Origin: an uncultured Ruminococcus sp.
GTDB lineage: Bacteria > Bacillota > Clostridia > Oscillospirales > Acutalibacteraceae
Assembly (NCBI GenBank): GCA_945632055.1
Contig: CALZCU010000009.1
Coordinates: 1-10,896, forward strand
Reading direction: 5' to 3'
Length of the DNA: 10,896 bases
The notes under the pieces are model-generated. The model saw only the letters and a program-made list of their open reading frames with translations. It searched no databases and had not been told where the DNA came from. Numbering within the stretch: position 1 is the first letter of the stretch; each line of letters starts with the position of its first letter. Both the position numbers and the translations under genes were made by a program. Positions 1-6,254 of this stretch are shown here, one piece after another.

Positions 1-59
1 AAACAAAAGCTTTCCTGCGAACACTGAAAAGAAAATAACATAACATTTAAACCCGACAT

Positions 60-97
60 AAAAGTCTGCGAGAACCAATGGAACTCGCAGACTTTTT
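60..97 (+). terminator. Rho-independent terminator of an upstream gene
   Basis: Bases 60-72 pair perfectly with 84-96 (13 bp) around an 11-base loop, and the 3' arm runs into a five-T tract. The upstream gene is outside the window. Bases 3-38 stay open to a TAA in one frame and 2-43 in another, so the last codons of that gene may be present, but nothing identifies it. Confidence 0.85.
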
Positions 98-193
98 ATG
101 TATAGAAATTTGCTCGAATTACCTGCGATGGTACATCGCCGAATTTCAACTTTTCAAAACTTTTTAAATTTTTTTAAATTTTCTAAAACTTTT

Positions 194-221
194 TTGAATC
201 CTGCTTCGTCATTAATATACA
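194..221 (+). promoter_or_regulatory. Possible promoter behind spaced T-tracts
   Basis: TTGAAT at 194-199 and TATACA at 216-221 are 16 bases apart. Upstream, T-runs begin near 151, 161, 169, 179 and 190, roughly one helical turn apart, which could bend the DNA or act as an UP element. The predicted start near 228 lies just before the GAGGTG at 234-239. Supported by motif match only, in very AT-rich DNA where chance matches are common. Confidence 0.35.
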
Positions 222-244
222 AGGCAAGAAAAAGAGGTGTTGTT

Positions 245-307
245 TTGAATTATGAGGATTTTAAAAAAATGATTGTCATTTCCGGGTCGTTGTATGACCC
301 CGACTAG
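245..307 (+). CDS. Possible 20-codon small ORF, or 5' half of a nonsense-split gene
   Basis: A TTG at 245 lies five bases after GAGGTG (234-239), which matches the 3' end of 16S rRNA. It would give a 20-residue peptide (starting MNYEDFKKM, ending LYDPD) that stops at TAG 305-307. The same frame continues after the TAG for 21 codons to TAA 371-373; that part (GFIEKLF...LRKRD) is amphipathic and ends in basic residues. The TAG sits in the loop of a 5-bp hairpin (297-301 with 307-311). The two halves together look more protein-like than either alone, so this may be a small gene interrupted by a nonsense mutation, or simply noise. An in-frame start at 98 is possible, but that stretch is T-tract DNA with no ribosome site. 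No family recognised. Confidence 0.25.
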   Translation: MNYEDFKKMIVISGSLYDPD

Positions 308-325
308 GGGTTTATCGAAAAATTG

Positions 326-395
326 TTCAGCAGTATATTGCAGGCACTGAAATCATTGAGGAAGAGAGATTAACTGAATTTAATATACTGCTGAA
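326..395. repeat. 14-bp perfect inverted repeat with 42-base loop
   Basis: Bases 326-339 are the exact reverse complement of 382-395, separated by 42 bases. No T-run follows on the + strand, so it is not a rightward terminator; on the - strand the outer arm is followed by a short T-rich stretch. Bases 376-381 can instead pair with 394-399, partly excluding the long stem. It lies just upstream of the lipoprotein promoter. Confidence 0.6.
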
Positions 396-404
396 ATTCA
401 AAAA

Positions 405-433
405 TTTACGCAAACCTTATTGTAATTTAAAAT
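405..433 (+). promoter_or_regulatory. Probable promoter of the lipoprotein gene
   Basis: TTTACG (405-410) and TAAAAT (428-433) are separated by 17 bases, giving four and five matches to the sigma-A hexamers. The predicted start near 440 leaves a leader of about 22 bases containing the ribosome site AAGGAG (448-453). Confidence 0.45.
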
Positions 434-461
434 TATGTTTTAACGAAAAGGAGAAATAACT

Positions 462-977
462 ATGTTAACTAAAAAATCATTTGTTCAAAAGGGTAAGAAA
501 GCTATCTGCGGTGTAATTGCACTTTCAATGCTTGCGGTATCAGCTCCAATGTTTATGGCAGGTTGCGGAAATGCTGATAATAAGGCAGGTATTGAGCATC
601 AGCAAGCCGCTGAAACCAAGGAAATAACCGCTGAAACAGCAACAGATTATATGAGTGACATACACGACGCTTTCATTAAGAAAATGTCTGCAAGCTCTTC
701 ACGCTGGTCAAATACATCTATTGAAAGCGTGTATTTTGGAGAGCGCAAAAGTGATGGCAAAAAAACAATTGCAATAATTTACCGTGGAAATCACAGCAAT
801 ACCGGTAACGAAACAAAATACGGAATATGGGAAATGGCTGAGGTTCGTGTAGAAAACAAAGCCCTTGAGTACATTAATAGACCTGAGTCTGCCTTTGGTT
901 TTAATTCATCTGACATGATTAAAAATAATAATTCGTTTTTTCAGGACGGCAAATATAATATTACAAAAATTTCATAA
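462..977 (+). CDS. Secreted lipoprotein with a C-terminal domain shared with the next gene
   Basis: A 171-residue protein. The ATG is well placed, eight bases after AAGGAG. Residues 1-35 form a lipoprotein signal: a basic start (KK..KGKK), a hydrophobic core at about 14-32 and a lipobox M-A-G-C with Cys35 as the likely lipidated residue, so it should be anchored to the outer face of the membrane. A polar linker (36-60) follows, then a domain at about 62-171 containing SIESVYFG, a charged turn, a KKTIAIIY strand and the ending YNITKIS. That pattern recurs at the C-terminus of the zinc-ribbon protein encoded next (SISDIYLV, NRVVVVYKY, YTTTKIS), so I infer homologous domains. No terminator is visible before the next gene, which suggests read-through into it. 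No enzyme motif is visible; function unknown. A ligand-binding or partner role for the zinc-ribbon protein is inference. Confidence 0.9.
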   Translation: MLTKKSFVQKGKKAICGVIALSMLAVSAPMFMAGCGNADNKAGIEHQQAAETKEITAETATDYMSDIHDAFIKKMSASSSRWSNTSIESVYFGERKSDGKKTIAIIYRGNHSNTGNETKYGIWEMAEVRVENKALEYINRPESAFGFNSSDMIKNNNSFFQDGKYNITKIS

Positions 978-1025
978 TACTAAACAATACTAAAAAATAC
1001 TAAAAAATACTAAAAAATATTGAAA
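976..1025 (+). repeat. 10-bp tandem repeat with phased A6 tracts
   Basis: The unit AATACTAAAA is repeated four times (976-985 with one change, then 986-995, 996-1005 and 1006-1015 exact), with a degenerate fifth copy at 1016-1025. A6 tracts at 992-997, 1002-1007 and 1012-1017 are exactly 10 bp apart, the classical arrangement for intrinsically curved DNA. The array starts inside the lipoprotein stop codon and ends in the -35 hexamer of the next promoter, where it could act as an UP element. Confidence 0.85.
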
Positions 1026-1048
1026 ATTTTTACAAAATTATTTATAAT
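1020..1048 (+). promoter_or_regulatory. Near-consensus promoter for the zinc-ribbon/sigma operon
   Basis: TTGAAA (1020-1025), exactly 17 bases, then TATAAT (1043-1048). The predicted start near 1055 falls inside the ribosome site AAAGGAG (1051-1057), about 10 bases before the ATG at 1065, so the transcript would be nearly leaderless. A longer transcript from the lipoprotein promoter would keep a full ribosome site, giving two mRNA forms with different translation potential. Confidence 0.65.
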
Positions 1049-1064
1049 AAAAAGGAGAATGATT

Positions 1065-2594
1065 ATGTTTTGTGAAAAATGTGGAAACAATGTAAATGAA
1101 AATGAAAAGTTCTGCGAGAAGTGCGGAACACCCGTTACGGTAAAGACTGAAAGCTCAGAAAAAACCGTTTCGTCCGATTTTGTTGCAGCTCCGACTGCAC
1201 AGGCTCCCAAAAAGCCTAAAAAGCCGATGTCACCCAAGCTCAAGAAGAGGATTATGATTTCTTCAATCGGCGCAGGTGTTGTGGCAGTTATCCTCATTGT
1301 ACTCTTTGCGGTTGTTGTGCCGATTTTAAACAGGGTTAATGTTGCAGATTACCTGGATATCAGCTTCAACAAGGACTCGCTTTATGAAGGTCGTGCATCT
1401 GTGTCGTTTGAGATTGACTCGGATCAGATATATAATAAGTATTTCGGCAACGGCAAGTCGAATAAAAATTCTGACAAAAAATCTGATGATATGAAATCGG
1501 TAATGACAGAGCTGAAAGACGGTTACACCGCAAGCTACAAAAAAAGCGCTATTTCAACAATTCTTTCTCACTGCGATGTTTCTGCCGAAATTAAGGACGA
1601 TTCAGCAAAAACAGAGGAAACTCAGACTACAGCATTAAGCGGAAACACAGAACACAAGGCAAACACAACAGCAAGCGTATATCGTCTTAAGAGCGACGAT
1701 GTTGTAGTTGTAAAGCTCACCTGGGACAAGGATGTCAATTCCAAGAGAGAAATTGAGGCTGCTGAAAAGAAGGCAGGCATCAGCTTTGACAAGACGGACA
1801 GAACTATAGAAATCAAGATTTCCGACGAGCTTAAGAAGAACTCACTTGAGCTTGCCGAGGCAATAGAGGTTGACCTTGTCGACTATATCATCAAGAACAA
1901 TCTTGCCCATATAAGGGGAATTAATGACGGTTTTCTTTCATTCTCTATTGATGATTTTGAATATGAGGTTGGCAATTACAAATTTGTTTATCGTGCTGAT
2001 GAATACTTCGGATCAAAAGTGTGTGTTGTTGATAAGAACGAAAAAATTGACGAAAGCGGCACATACAAGCAAAATGCAGTTGATATTGTACCTATATCCG
2101 TCAGCGACAGATCTTACCTCAAGATAGGCGATATTATTAACCTCAGCATAGAAGCCCAACACATCAATAATACTAATATTTTTGTAACCTCGGCTGAAAA
2201 AAGAATTGATGTTCAGGCAAATTCACCTTTAACTGTAGATGAAGCAAAGAACGCTCTTGAGAGCATCAAAAGTGATTTTACGGCTCGTTCCAAGGAGTTT
2301 AGAGGTGTAGAGAATGTTTCTATCTCCGATATATATCTGGTAAGCAACAAGGATCAAAATTCAAGCAGCAAAAACCGAGTAGTTGTTGTATACAAATACG
2401 ATAGTACTGACTTATTCTCATCTGCAATCAAAGAAAGCTATGCTACATTTGTTTTCACAGATGCTTATATGGATGGAGATAATTTTACTTACTCACTTGC
2501 ATCTGACGGTAGCTACCACTCAAAATTATCCGAATTGAATAAGTACGACATCTGGCTTAATGACAGCAACTATACCACAACAAAGATTTCATAA
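1065..2594 (+). CDS. Zinc-ribbon, single-TM protein with large extracytoplasmic region (TcaA/YvbJ-like architecture)
   Basis: I chose ATG 1065 (509 residues) because AAAGGAG ends seven bases before it and the zinc ribbon begins at once; the frame is open back to a TTG at 1020, but that lies inside the promoter. Residues 3-20 form a zinc ribbon with two CxxC knuckles (C3/C6 and C17/C20). A Lys/Pro-rich stretch (about 48-62) precedes one membrane helix (about 63-88), so the ribbon should be cytoplasmic and the rest outside. The outer part opens with YLDISFNKDSLYEG, a pattern I associate with clostridial zinc-ribbon/TM proteins, contains a Ser/Lys/Asp-rich low-complexity stretch, and ends in a domain (about 390-509) resembling that of the upstream lipoprotein. 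The S. aureus TcaA and B. subtilis YvbJ proteins have this overall layout. It is 29 bases from the sigma factor gene. I infer a membrane sensor or sigma regulator; it lacks the HxxxCxxC motif of ZAS anti-sigma factors. Confidence 0.88.
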   Translation: MFCEKCGNNVNENEKFCEKCGTPVTVKTESSEKTVSSDFVAAPTAQAPKKPKKPMSPKLKKRIMISSIGAGVVAVILIVLFAVVVPILNRVNVADYLDISFNKDSLYEGRASVSFEIDSDQIYNKYFGNGKSNKNSDKKSDDMKSVMTELKDGYTASYKKSAISTILSHCDVSAEIKDDSAKTEETQTTALSGNTEHKANTTASVYRLKSDDVVVVKLTWDKDVNSKREIEAAEKKAGISFDKTDRTIEIKISDELKKNSLELAEAIEVDLVDYIIKNNLAHIRGINDGFLSFSIDDFEYEVGNYKFVYRADEYFGSKVCVVDKNEKIDESGTYKQNAVDIVPISVSDRSYLKIGDIINLSIEAQHINNTNIFVTSAEKRIDVQANSPLTVDEAKNALESIKSDFTARSKEFRGVENVSISDIYLVSNKDQNSSSKNRVVVVYKYDSTDLFSSAIKESYATFVFTDAYMDGDNFTYSLASDGSYHSKLSELNKYDIWLNDSNYTTTKIS

Positions 2595-2623
2595 CATTAA
2601 TACTTAACAAGGGGAGAAAAACA

Positions 2624-4000
2624 TTGGAACTTGAAGAACTTGTGATAAAAGCGTCCATGGGTGACGATTATGCGCTGAATCAGCTCTATAATGAAACATA
2701 CCGCCAGGCATATCAGGTGGCTATGCAGATTTTTCACGATGAGCACGAGGTATTTGATATTTTGCAGGACTCGTACATAAAAGCGTTCAACAGTCTTGCA
2801 AAGCTGAAGGAGCCGTCAAAATTCAAATCGTGGTTTTTTCAGATTGTTTCAAACACCTGCAGAGATTACCTGAGAAAGCGCAAGAATAATCCGATGTTTT
2901 TCTCCGATATGACCTATGAAGATGACAACGGCGAAAACGAGGTTGAGTTTGTTGACGAAAGCACAGCCTTTTCTCCCGAGTCAAATGTAGACTACAGCGA
3001 AACAAAAAGGCTTATTGCTGAGATGATTGACAATCTCCCCGAGGAGCAAAGGCTCGTTCTACTTATGTACTATGTGCAGGAGCTGTCAATCAAGGAGATT
3101 GCACAGTCGCTTGAGGTTTCTGAAAATACCGTCAAGAGCCGAATGAACTACGGCAAGAAAAAGCTCAAGCTTCAGGTTGAAGAGCTTGAGAAGAAGGGTA
3201 CAAAGCTTTACAGCATTGCAGGCTTCAGCTTGTTCGGATTTATTGTTTGGATGCTCAGGACAAACGCTCAGAGCATACCTGTTCCGGATATTTCAAATTT
3301 CGTTGCTGTCAATTCGGGCGCATTACCCTTGTCGGATACCGTAAATTCACAGAGTACAAATCCGCAGAGTACAAATTCACAGAGCGTCAGCTCATCTGCT
3401 CAAAACGCACAGCCAAGCGTTCAGAACAGCTCTTACGGTTCGGCAGGTCAGGCTGTCGGCGGTGTTGCAAAAGCTACTGCGGCTGTTGCAAAAAAAGCCT
3501 CAAAGCACATCGCCGCAAAGGTGATAGGCGGAGTTGTGGCGGCTTCGGTTGCAGGAACTGCAACAGCGGCGGTTGTATCGCCTGAGTTCAGACGAAATAT
3601 TGATGTTTTCGGCTTGTTTACGGGTCCCGAAACAACGGTGGAAATATTTGAAAAGGCGCTCAACAATAACGATGTTGAAAAAATGATTGGGTGTCTGCCA
3701 CCCGATACACAGTCGGCTTACCATGCAATTATTGATGGCGCAAACGGATTCGGAAATATGATTGGCCTTAACAACCTGATTACGACCGATTCAATCGGAA
3801 GGGTTCTTGGATTTGTTAAGGGAGGACAGATGGCAGACCTGACGGTTGTAAACACCAGCTACAGCGACTCGAAGGATACTGCAGTGCTTACCGTAAATGT
3901 TTCATACGGAAGCTATGTTGAAAACTCAACGATAGATATTAATATGCAGAAAATATCGAATAAATGGTATATCAAGTTCAACAGTAATTTGTTACAATAA
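2624..4000 (+). CDS. ECF-type sigma factor with membrane and C-terminal extensions
   Basis: A 458-residue protein starting at TTG 2624, seven bases after AGGGGAG. Residues about 17-86 are sigma region 2 (DILQDSYIKAF, then the SKFKSWFFQIVSNTCRDYLRK segment of regions 2.3-2.4). Residues about 130-182 are region 4 (LPEEQRLVLLMYY; helix-turn-helix SIKEIAQSLEVSENTVKSR). Usual ECF factors end near 180-190. Here a hydrophobic segment (196-211) follows, then a Ser/Gln/Asn linker with a 5-residue repeat (241-255), an Ala/Gly/Lys-rich stretch with a second hydrophobic segment (about 298-318), and a C-terminal domain (about 335-458) starting TVEIFEKALNNNDVEKMIGCLPP that resembles NTF2-like/DUF4878-type folds; that comparison is from memory. 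It probably directs RNA polymerase to a regulon controlled by membrane state, the extension acting as a built-in sensor or anti-sigma part. No separate anti-sigma gene follows; a terminator closes the operon. Confidence 0.9.
   Translation: MELEELVIKASMGDDYALNQLYNETYRQAYQVAMQIFHDEHEVFDILQDSYIKAFNSLAKLKEPSKFKSWFFQIVSNTCRDYLRKRKNNPMFFSDMTYEDDNGENEVEFVDESTAFSPESNVDYSETKRLIAEMIDNLPEEQRLVLLMYYVQELSIKEIAQSLEVSENTVKSRMNYGKKKLKLQVEELEKKGTKLYSIAGFSLFGFIVWMLRTNAQSIPVPDISNFVAVNSGALPLSDTVNSQSTNPQSTNSQSVSSSAQNAQPSVQNSSYGSAGQAVGGVAKATAAVAKKASKHIAAKVIGGVVAASVAGTATAAVVSPEFRRNIDVFGLFTGPETTVEIFEKALNNNDVEKMIGCLPPDTQSAYHAIIDGANGFGNMIGLNNLITTDSIGRVLGFVKGGQMADLTVVNTSYSDSKDTAVLTVNVSYGSYVENSTIDINMQKISNKWYIKFNSNLLQ
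3344..3388 (+). repeat. 15-bp in-frame tandem repeat in the sigma factor linker
   Basis: Three consecutive 15-base units encode NSQST, NPQST and NSQSV. The DNA units are near-identical, indicating recent slippage expansion of a flexible linker between the two hydrophobic segments. Confidence 0.75.
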
Positions 4001-4005
4001 GGAAT

Positions 4006-4062
4006 AAGCCTGCAATTGCAATCTGCCCCTTGAGTTTGTAATTGCAGGCTTGCATTTTATTT
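4006..4062 (+). terminator. Rho-independent terminator after the sigma factor gene
   Basis: Bases 4006-4021 pair with 4036-4051 in a 16-bp stem with one G-U pair and a 14-base loop, followed by a T-rich tail (about 4055-4062). It begins six bases after the sigma factor stop codon and ends the 462-4000 unit. Its 3' arm overlaps the -35 hexamer of the metG promoter. Confidence 0.85.
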
Positions 4063-4078
4063 ACACAGTTGGTATAAT
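4050..4078 (+). promoter_or_regulatory. Promoter of metG with extended -10
   Basis: A perfect TATAAT at 4073-4078 is preceded by TG one base upstream (4070-4071), an extended -10. TTGCAT at 4050-4055 stands 17 bases upstream as a weaker -35. The predicted start near 4085 gives a leader of about 38 bases, too short for a T-box. Confidence 0.7.
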
Positions 4079-4122
4079 ATAAATTACAGCTCATTTGCTG
4101 AATTTCAGGGAGGAATTACTCT

Positions 4123-6069
4123 ATGTGTAAGAAAGAAAATTTTTATATTACAACGCCCATCTATTATCCCTCGGGCAATCCGCACATAGGTCACTGCTAT
4201 ACCACAGTTGCCTGCGACTCAATTGCCCGCTACAAACGAATGCAGGGCTATGATGTTATGTTCCTGACGGGAACGGACGAGCACGGTCTTAAAATTGAGC
4301 AGAAAGCCGCCGAAAAGGGTATCACTCCCAAGCAGTATGTTGACGAAATTGTGGAGATATTCAAGGGACTCTGGGACTTTATGAATATCAGCTACGACAG
4401 ATATATCCGCACCACCGATGATTACCACATCGAAACGGTGCAGAAAATCTTTAAGGAGCTTTACGACAGGGGATACATCTACAAGGGTGAATACAAGGGC
4501 AAATACTGCACTCCCTGCGAGAGCTTCTGGACGGAAAGTCAGCTTGTTGACGGCAAATGTCCCGAATGTGGCAGAGAGGTTGTCGAGGCTAAGGAGGAGG
4601 CTTACTTCTTCAAAATGGCTCCCTTTGCCGACAGAATTGAAAAGCTCCTTACCGAAACCGACTATTTACAGCCGAAAACCCGTGCCGTTGAGCTTGTAAA
4701 TAACTTTATCAAGCCCGGACTTGAGGATTTGTGCGTTTCAAGGACAACCTTTAAGTGGGGTATTCCCGTAACCTTTGACGACAAGCATGTTGTTTATGTA
4801 TGGATTGACGCACTGTCAAACTATATTTCTGCTCTCGGCTATCAGAACGAGGCTTACTCCGATTACGAAAAATTCTGGCCTGCCGATGTTCATATGGTTG
4901 CAAAGGATATTATGCGCTTCCACGCAATAATCTGGCCTGCGATGCTTATGGCACTCGATTTGCCGCTTCCCAAGCACCTTGCCGTTCACGGCTGGATTAC
5001 CTTTAACGGTCAGAAAATGTCAAAGTCGCTCGGCAATGTTGTCGACCCGTTTATCCTCGGCAAACGCTACGGAGCAGACGCAATCAGATACCACATTATG
5101 CGTGAAATGGCTCTCGGCGCAGACAGCTCATTCTCGAATGAAATTATGATTAACCGCATCAACTCCGACCTTGCAAACGGTCTGGGCAACCTTGTTTCAA
5201 GAACGGTTGCAATGGTTGAAAAGTACTTCGGCGGAACGCTTCCCACAGAGAGGGAGAGCGGCGAGTTTGACGATGAGCTTATAAGTGCGGCTACCTCGCT
5301 CAGAGGTGCGGTTGACGGCTTTATCGATCAGACGCAGCTCAACAATGCTCTTGCCGAGATTTTCAAGGTTGTTTCCCGTGCGAACAAGTATATTGACGAA
5401 ACTGCACCCTGGGTTATCGCCAAGGACGAGTCGAAAAAGGCAAGACTTGCGACTGTGCTTTACAATCTGCTTGATACAATAAGAATCGTTGCAACGCTTC
5501 TTTCTGCTTTTATGCCGACTACTATGCCGAAGGCGCTTGAACAAATCGGTGCCTGCGAGAAGTGCGCAACATACGATAATGCCGACAAATTCGGTATTCT
5601 TCCGCCCGATGTGACTGTAAAGAAGGGCGAGGTGCTCTTCCCGAGAATTGATGTTGACAAGGAAATTGAGGAGCTTAACAGCATAATCAAGAACAGCACA
5701 GGCGAGGACGAGGAAACTAAAAAGCTTCGTGAGGAAATTGAGGGAGTTGCACAAATCGGAATTGACGACTTCTGCAAGGTTGACCTTCGTGTTGCCGAAA
5801 TCAAGGCTTGCGAGCCGATTAAAAAGGCTAAAAAGCTGCTTAAGCTCACTGTTTTTGACGGTGTAAAGGAGAGAACGGTTGCAAGCGGAATTGCGAAGTA
5901 TTACAAGCCTGAGGAGCTTGTCGGCAAGAAGATTATTCTTGTTTCAAACCTTGCTCCTGCAAAGCTCTGCGGTGTTGAAAGCTGCGGAATGATTCTTGCC
6001 GCAACCTGCGGTGAAGATGTTAGGGTTATCTTCGTTGACGGTATGCCTGCCGGCGCAAAGATAAGCTGA
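4123..6069 (+). CDS. metG: Methionyl-tRNA synthetase
   Basis: A 648-residue cytoplasmic enzyme that joins methionine to tRNA-Met (elongator and initiator) using ATP. The class I signatures are intact: HIGH at 21-24 in the Rossmann fold and KMSKS at 298-302. Between them is a connective peptide with one zinc knuckle pair (C129xxC132 and C146xxC149). The anticodon-binding helical domain spans about 340-510, including the usual NxxLANGLGNLVSR start near 347-360. A charged linker (about 512-542) leads to a C-terminal tRNA-binding OB fold (about 545-648; VDLRVAEIKACEPIKKAKKLLKL, then SNLAPAKLCGVESCGM), the Trbp111-like domain that makes the enzyme dimeric in many bacteria. Length and domain order are normal. 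The ribosome site GGGAGG (4108-4113) lies nine bases before the ATG. It is monocistronic, with its own promoter and terminator. Confidence 0.98.
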   Translation: MCKKENFYITTPIYYPSGNPHIGHCYTTVACDSIARYKRMQGYDVMFLTGTDEHGLKIEQKAAEKGITPKQYVDEIVEIFKGLWDFMNISYDRYIRTTDDYHIETVQKIFKELYDRGYIYKGEYKGKYCTPCESFWTESQLVDGKCPECGREVVEAKEEAYFFKMAPFADRIEKLLTETDYLQPKTRAVELVNNFIKPGLEDLCVSRTTFKWGIPVTFDDKHVVYVWIDALSNYISALGYQNEAYSDYEKFWPADVHMVAKDIMRFHAIIWPAMLMALDLPLPKHLAVHGWITFNGQKMSKSLGNVVDPFILGKRYGADAIRYHIMREMALGADSSFSNEIMINRINSDLANGLGNLVSRTVAMVEKYFGGTLPTERESGEFDDELISAATSLRGAVDGFIDQTQLNNALAEIFKVVSRANKYIDETAPWVIAKDESKKARLATVLYNLLDTIRIVATLLSAFMPTTMPKALEQIGACEKCATYDNADKFGILPPDVTVKKGEVLFPRIDVDKEIEELNSIIKNSTGEDEETKKLREEIEGVAQIGIDDFCKVDLRVAEIKACEPIKKAKKLLKLTVFDGVKERTVASGIAKYYKPEELVGKKIILVSNLAPAKLCGVESCGMILAATCGEDVRVIFVDGMPAGAKIS

Positions 6070-6089
6070 AAAAAGATAAATATATAATA

Positions 6090-6126
6090 AAAATACTCCT
6101 GCCAGATGAAATGGCGGGAGTATTTT
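6090..6126. terminator. Bidirectional terminator between metG and the convergent phosphotransferase gene
   Basis: Bases 6090-6104 pair with 6112-6126 (15 bp, one G-T mismatch in DNA, which is G-U in the + strand RNA) around a 7-base loop. The A-run at the left arm and T-run at the right arm make it usable in both directions: for metG rightwards, and for the leftward gene that stops at 6255. Confidence 0.88.
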
Positions 6127-6254
6127 ACACTATAGGAAATATCTCAAAAACGGTCGGGCAAAGAAGGCTTGAAAGTATCAACCTGTCTGCTCGAACTGCG
6201 TGTCGAGGCACTCGACTTTTAAGGAGTAGATTATTAATTAATTATTGATGCTTA
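6127..6254. other. Gene-free spacer with a small terminator-like hairpin
   Basis: Contains a 6-bp stem (6202-6207 with 6211-6216, 3-base loop) followed by TTTT, which could be a weak backup rightward terminator. Another TCGAG pairing (6190-6194 with 6203-6207) competes with it. The rest is moderately GC-rich without a credible start or ribosome site; the last 25 bases are AT-rich with overlapping stop codons. It may be a degraded intergenic repeat. Confidence 0.4.

Noticed and set aside
245..373. Pyrrolysine or recoded TAG in the small ORF
   Set aside because: No recoding signals or associated genes are visible here, and the ORF itself is uncertain; nonsense decay or chance is simpler.
405..450. 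ECF-type autoregulated promoter before the lipoprotein
   Set aside because: An AAC motif near 413-415 and CGA near 444-446 are about 28 bases apart, not the roughly 16-base gap expected; the sigma-A match fits better.
1020..1064. Earlier TTG start (1020) for the zinc-ribbon protein
   Set aside because: That TTG is the -35 element, has no ribosome site before it, and would add 15 residues upstream of a zinc ribbon that normally begins at residue 2-4.
1010..1297. 95-codon - strand open frame over the zinc-ribbon start
   Set aside because: Opposite the promoter, zinc ribbon and TM segment of a real gene; hydrophobicity mirrors the Lys-rich + strand, and there is no ribosome site.
3247..3585. 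112-codon + strand open frame inside the sigma factor gene
   Set aside because: An out-of-frame shadow of the repetitive linker, rich in Arg/Cys/Ser with no recognisable domain.
4079..4122. T-box or SAM riboswitch before metG
   Set aside because: The predicted leader is about 38 bases with no long structure or T-box sequence; too short for either.
5197..5754. 185-codon open frame on the - strand inside metG
   Set aside because: It lies wholly opposite the anticodon-binding and linker region of a well-supported metG, has low-complexity Ser/Leu/Arg content and no ribosome site; codon-bias shadow.
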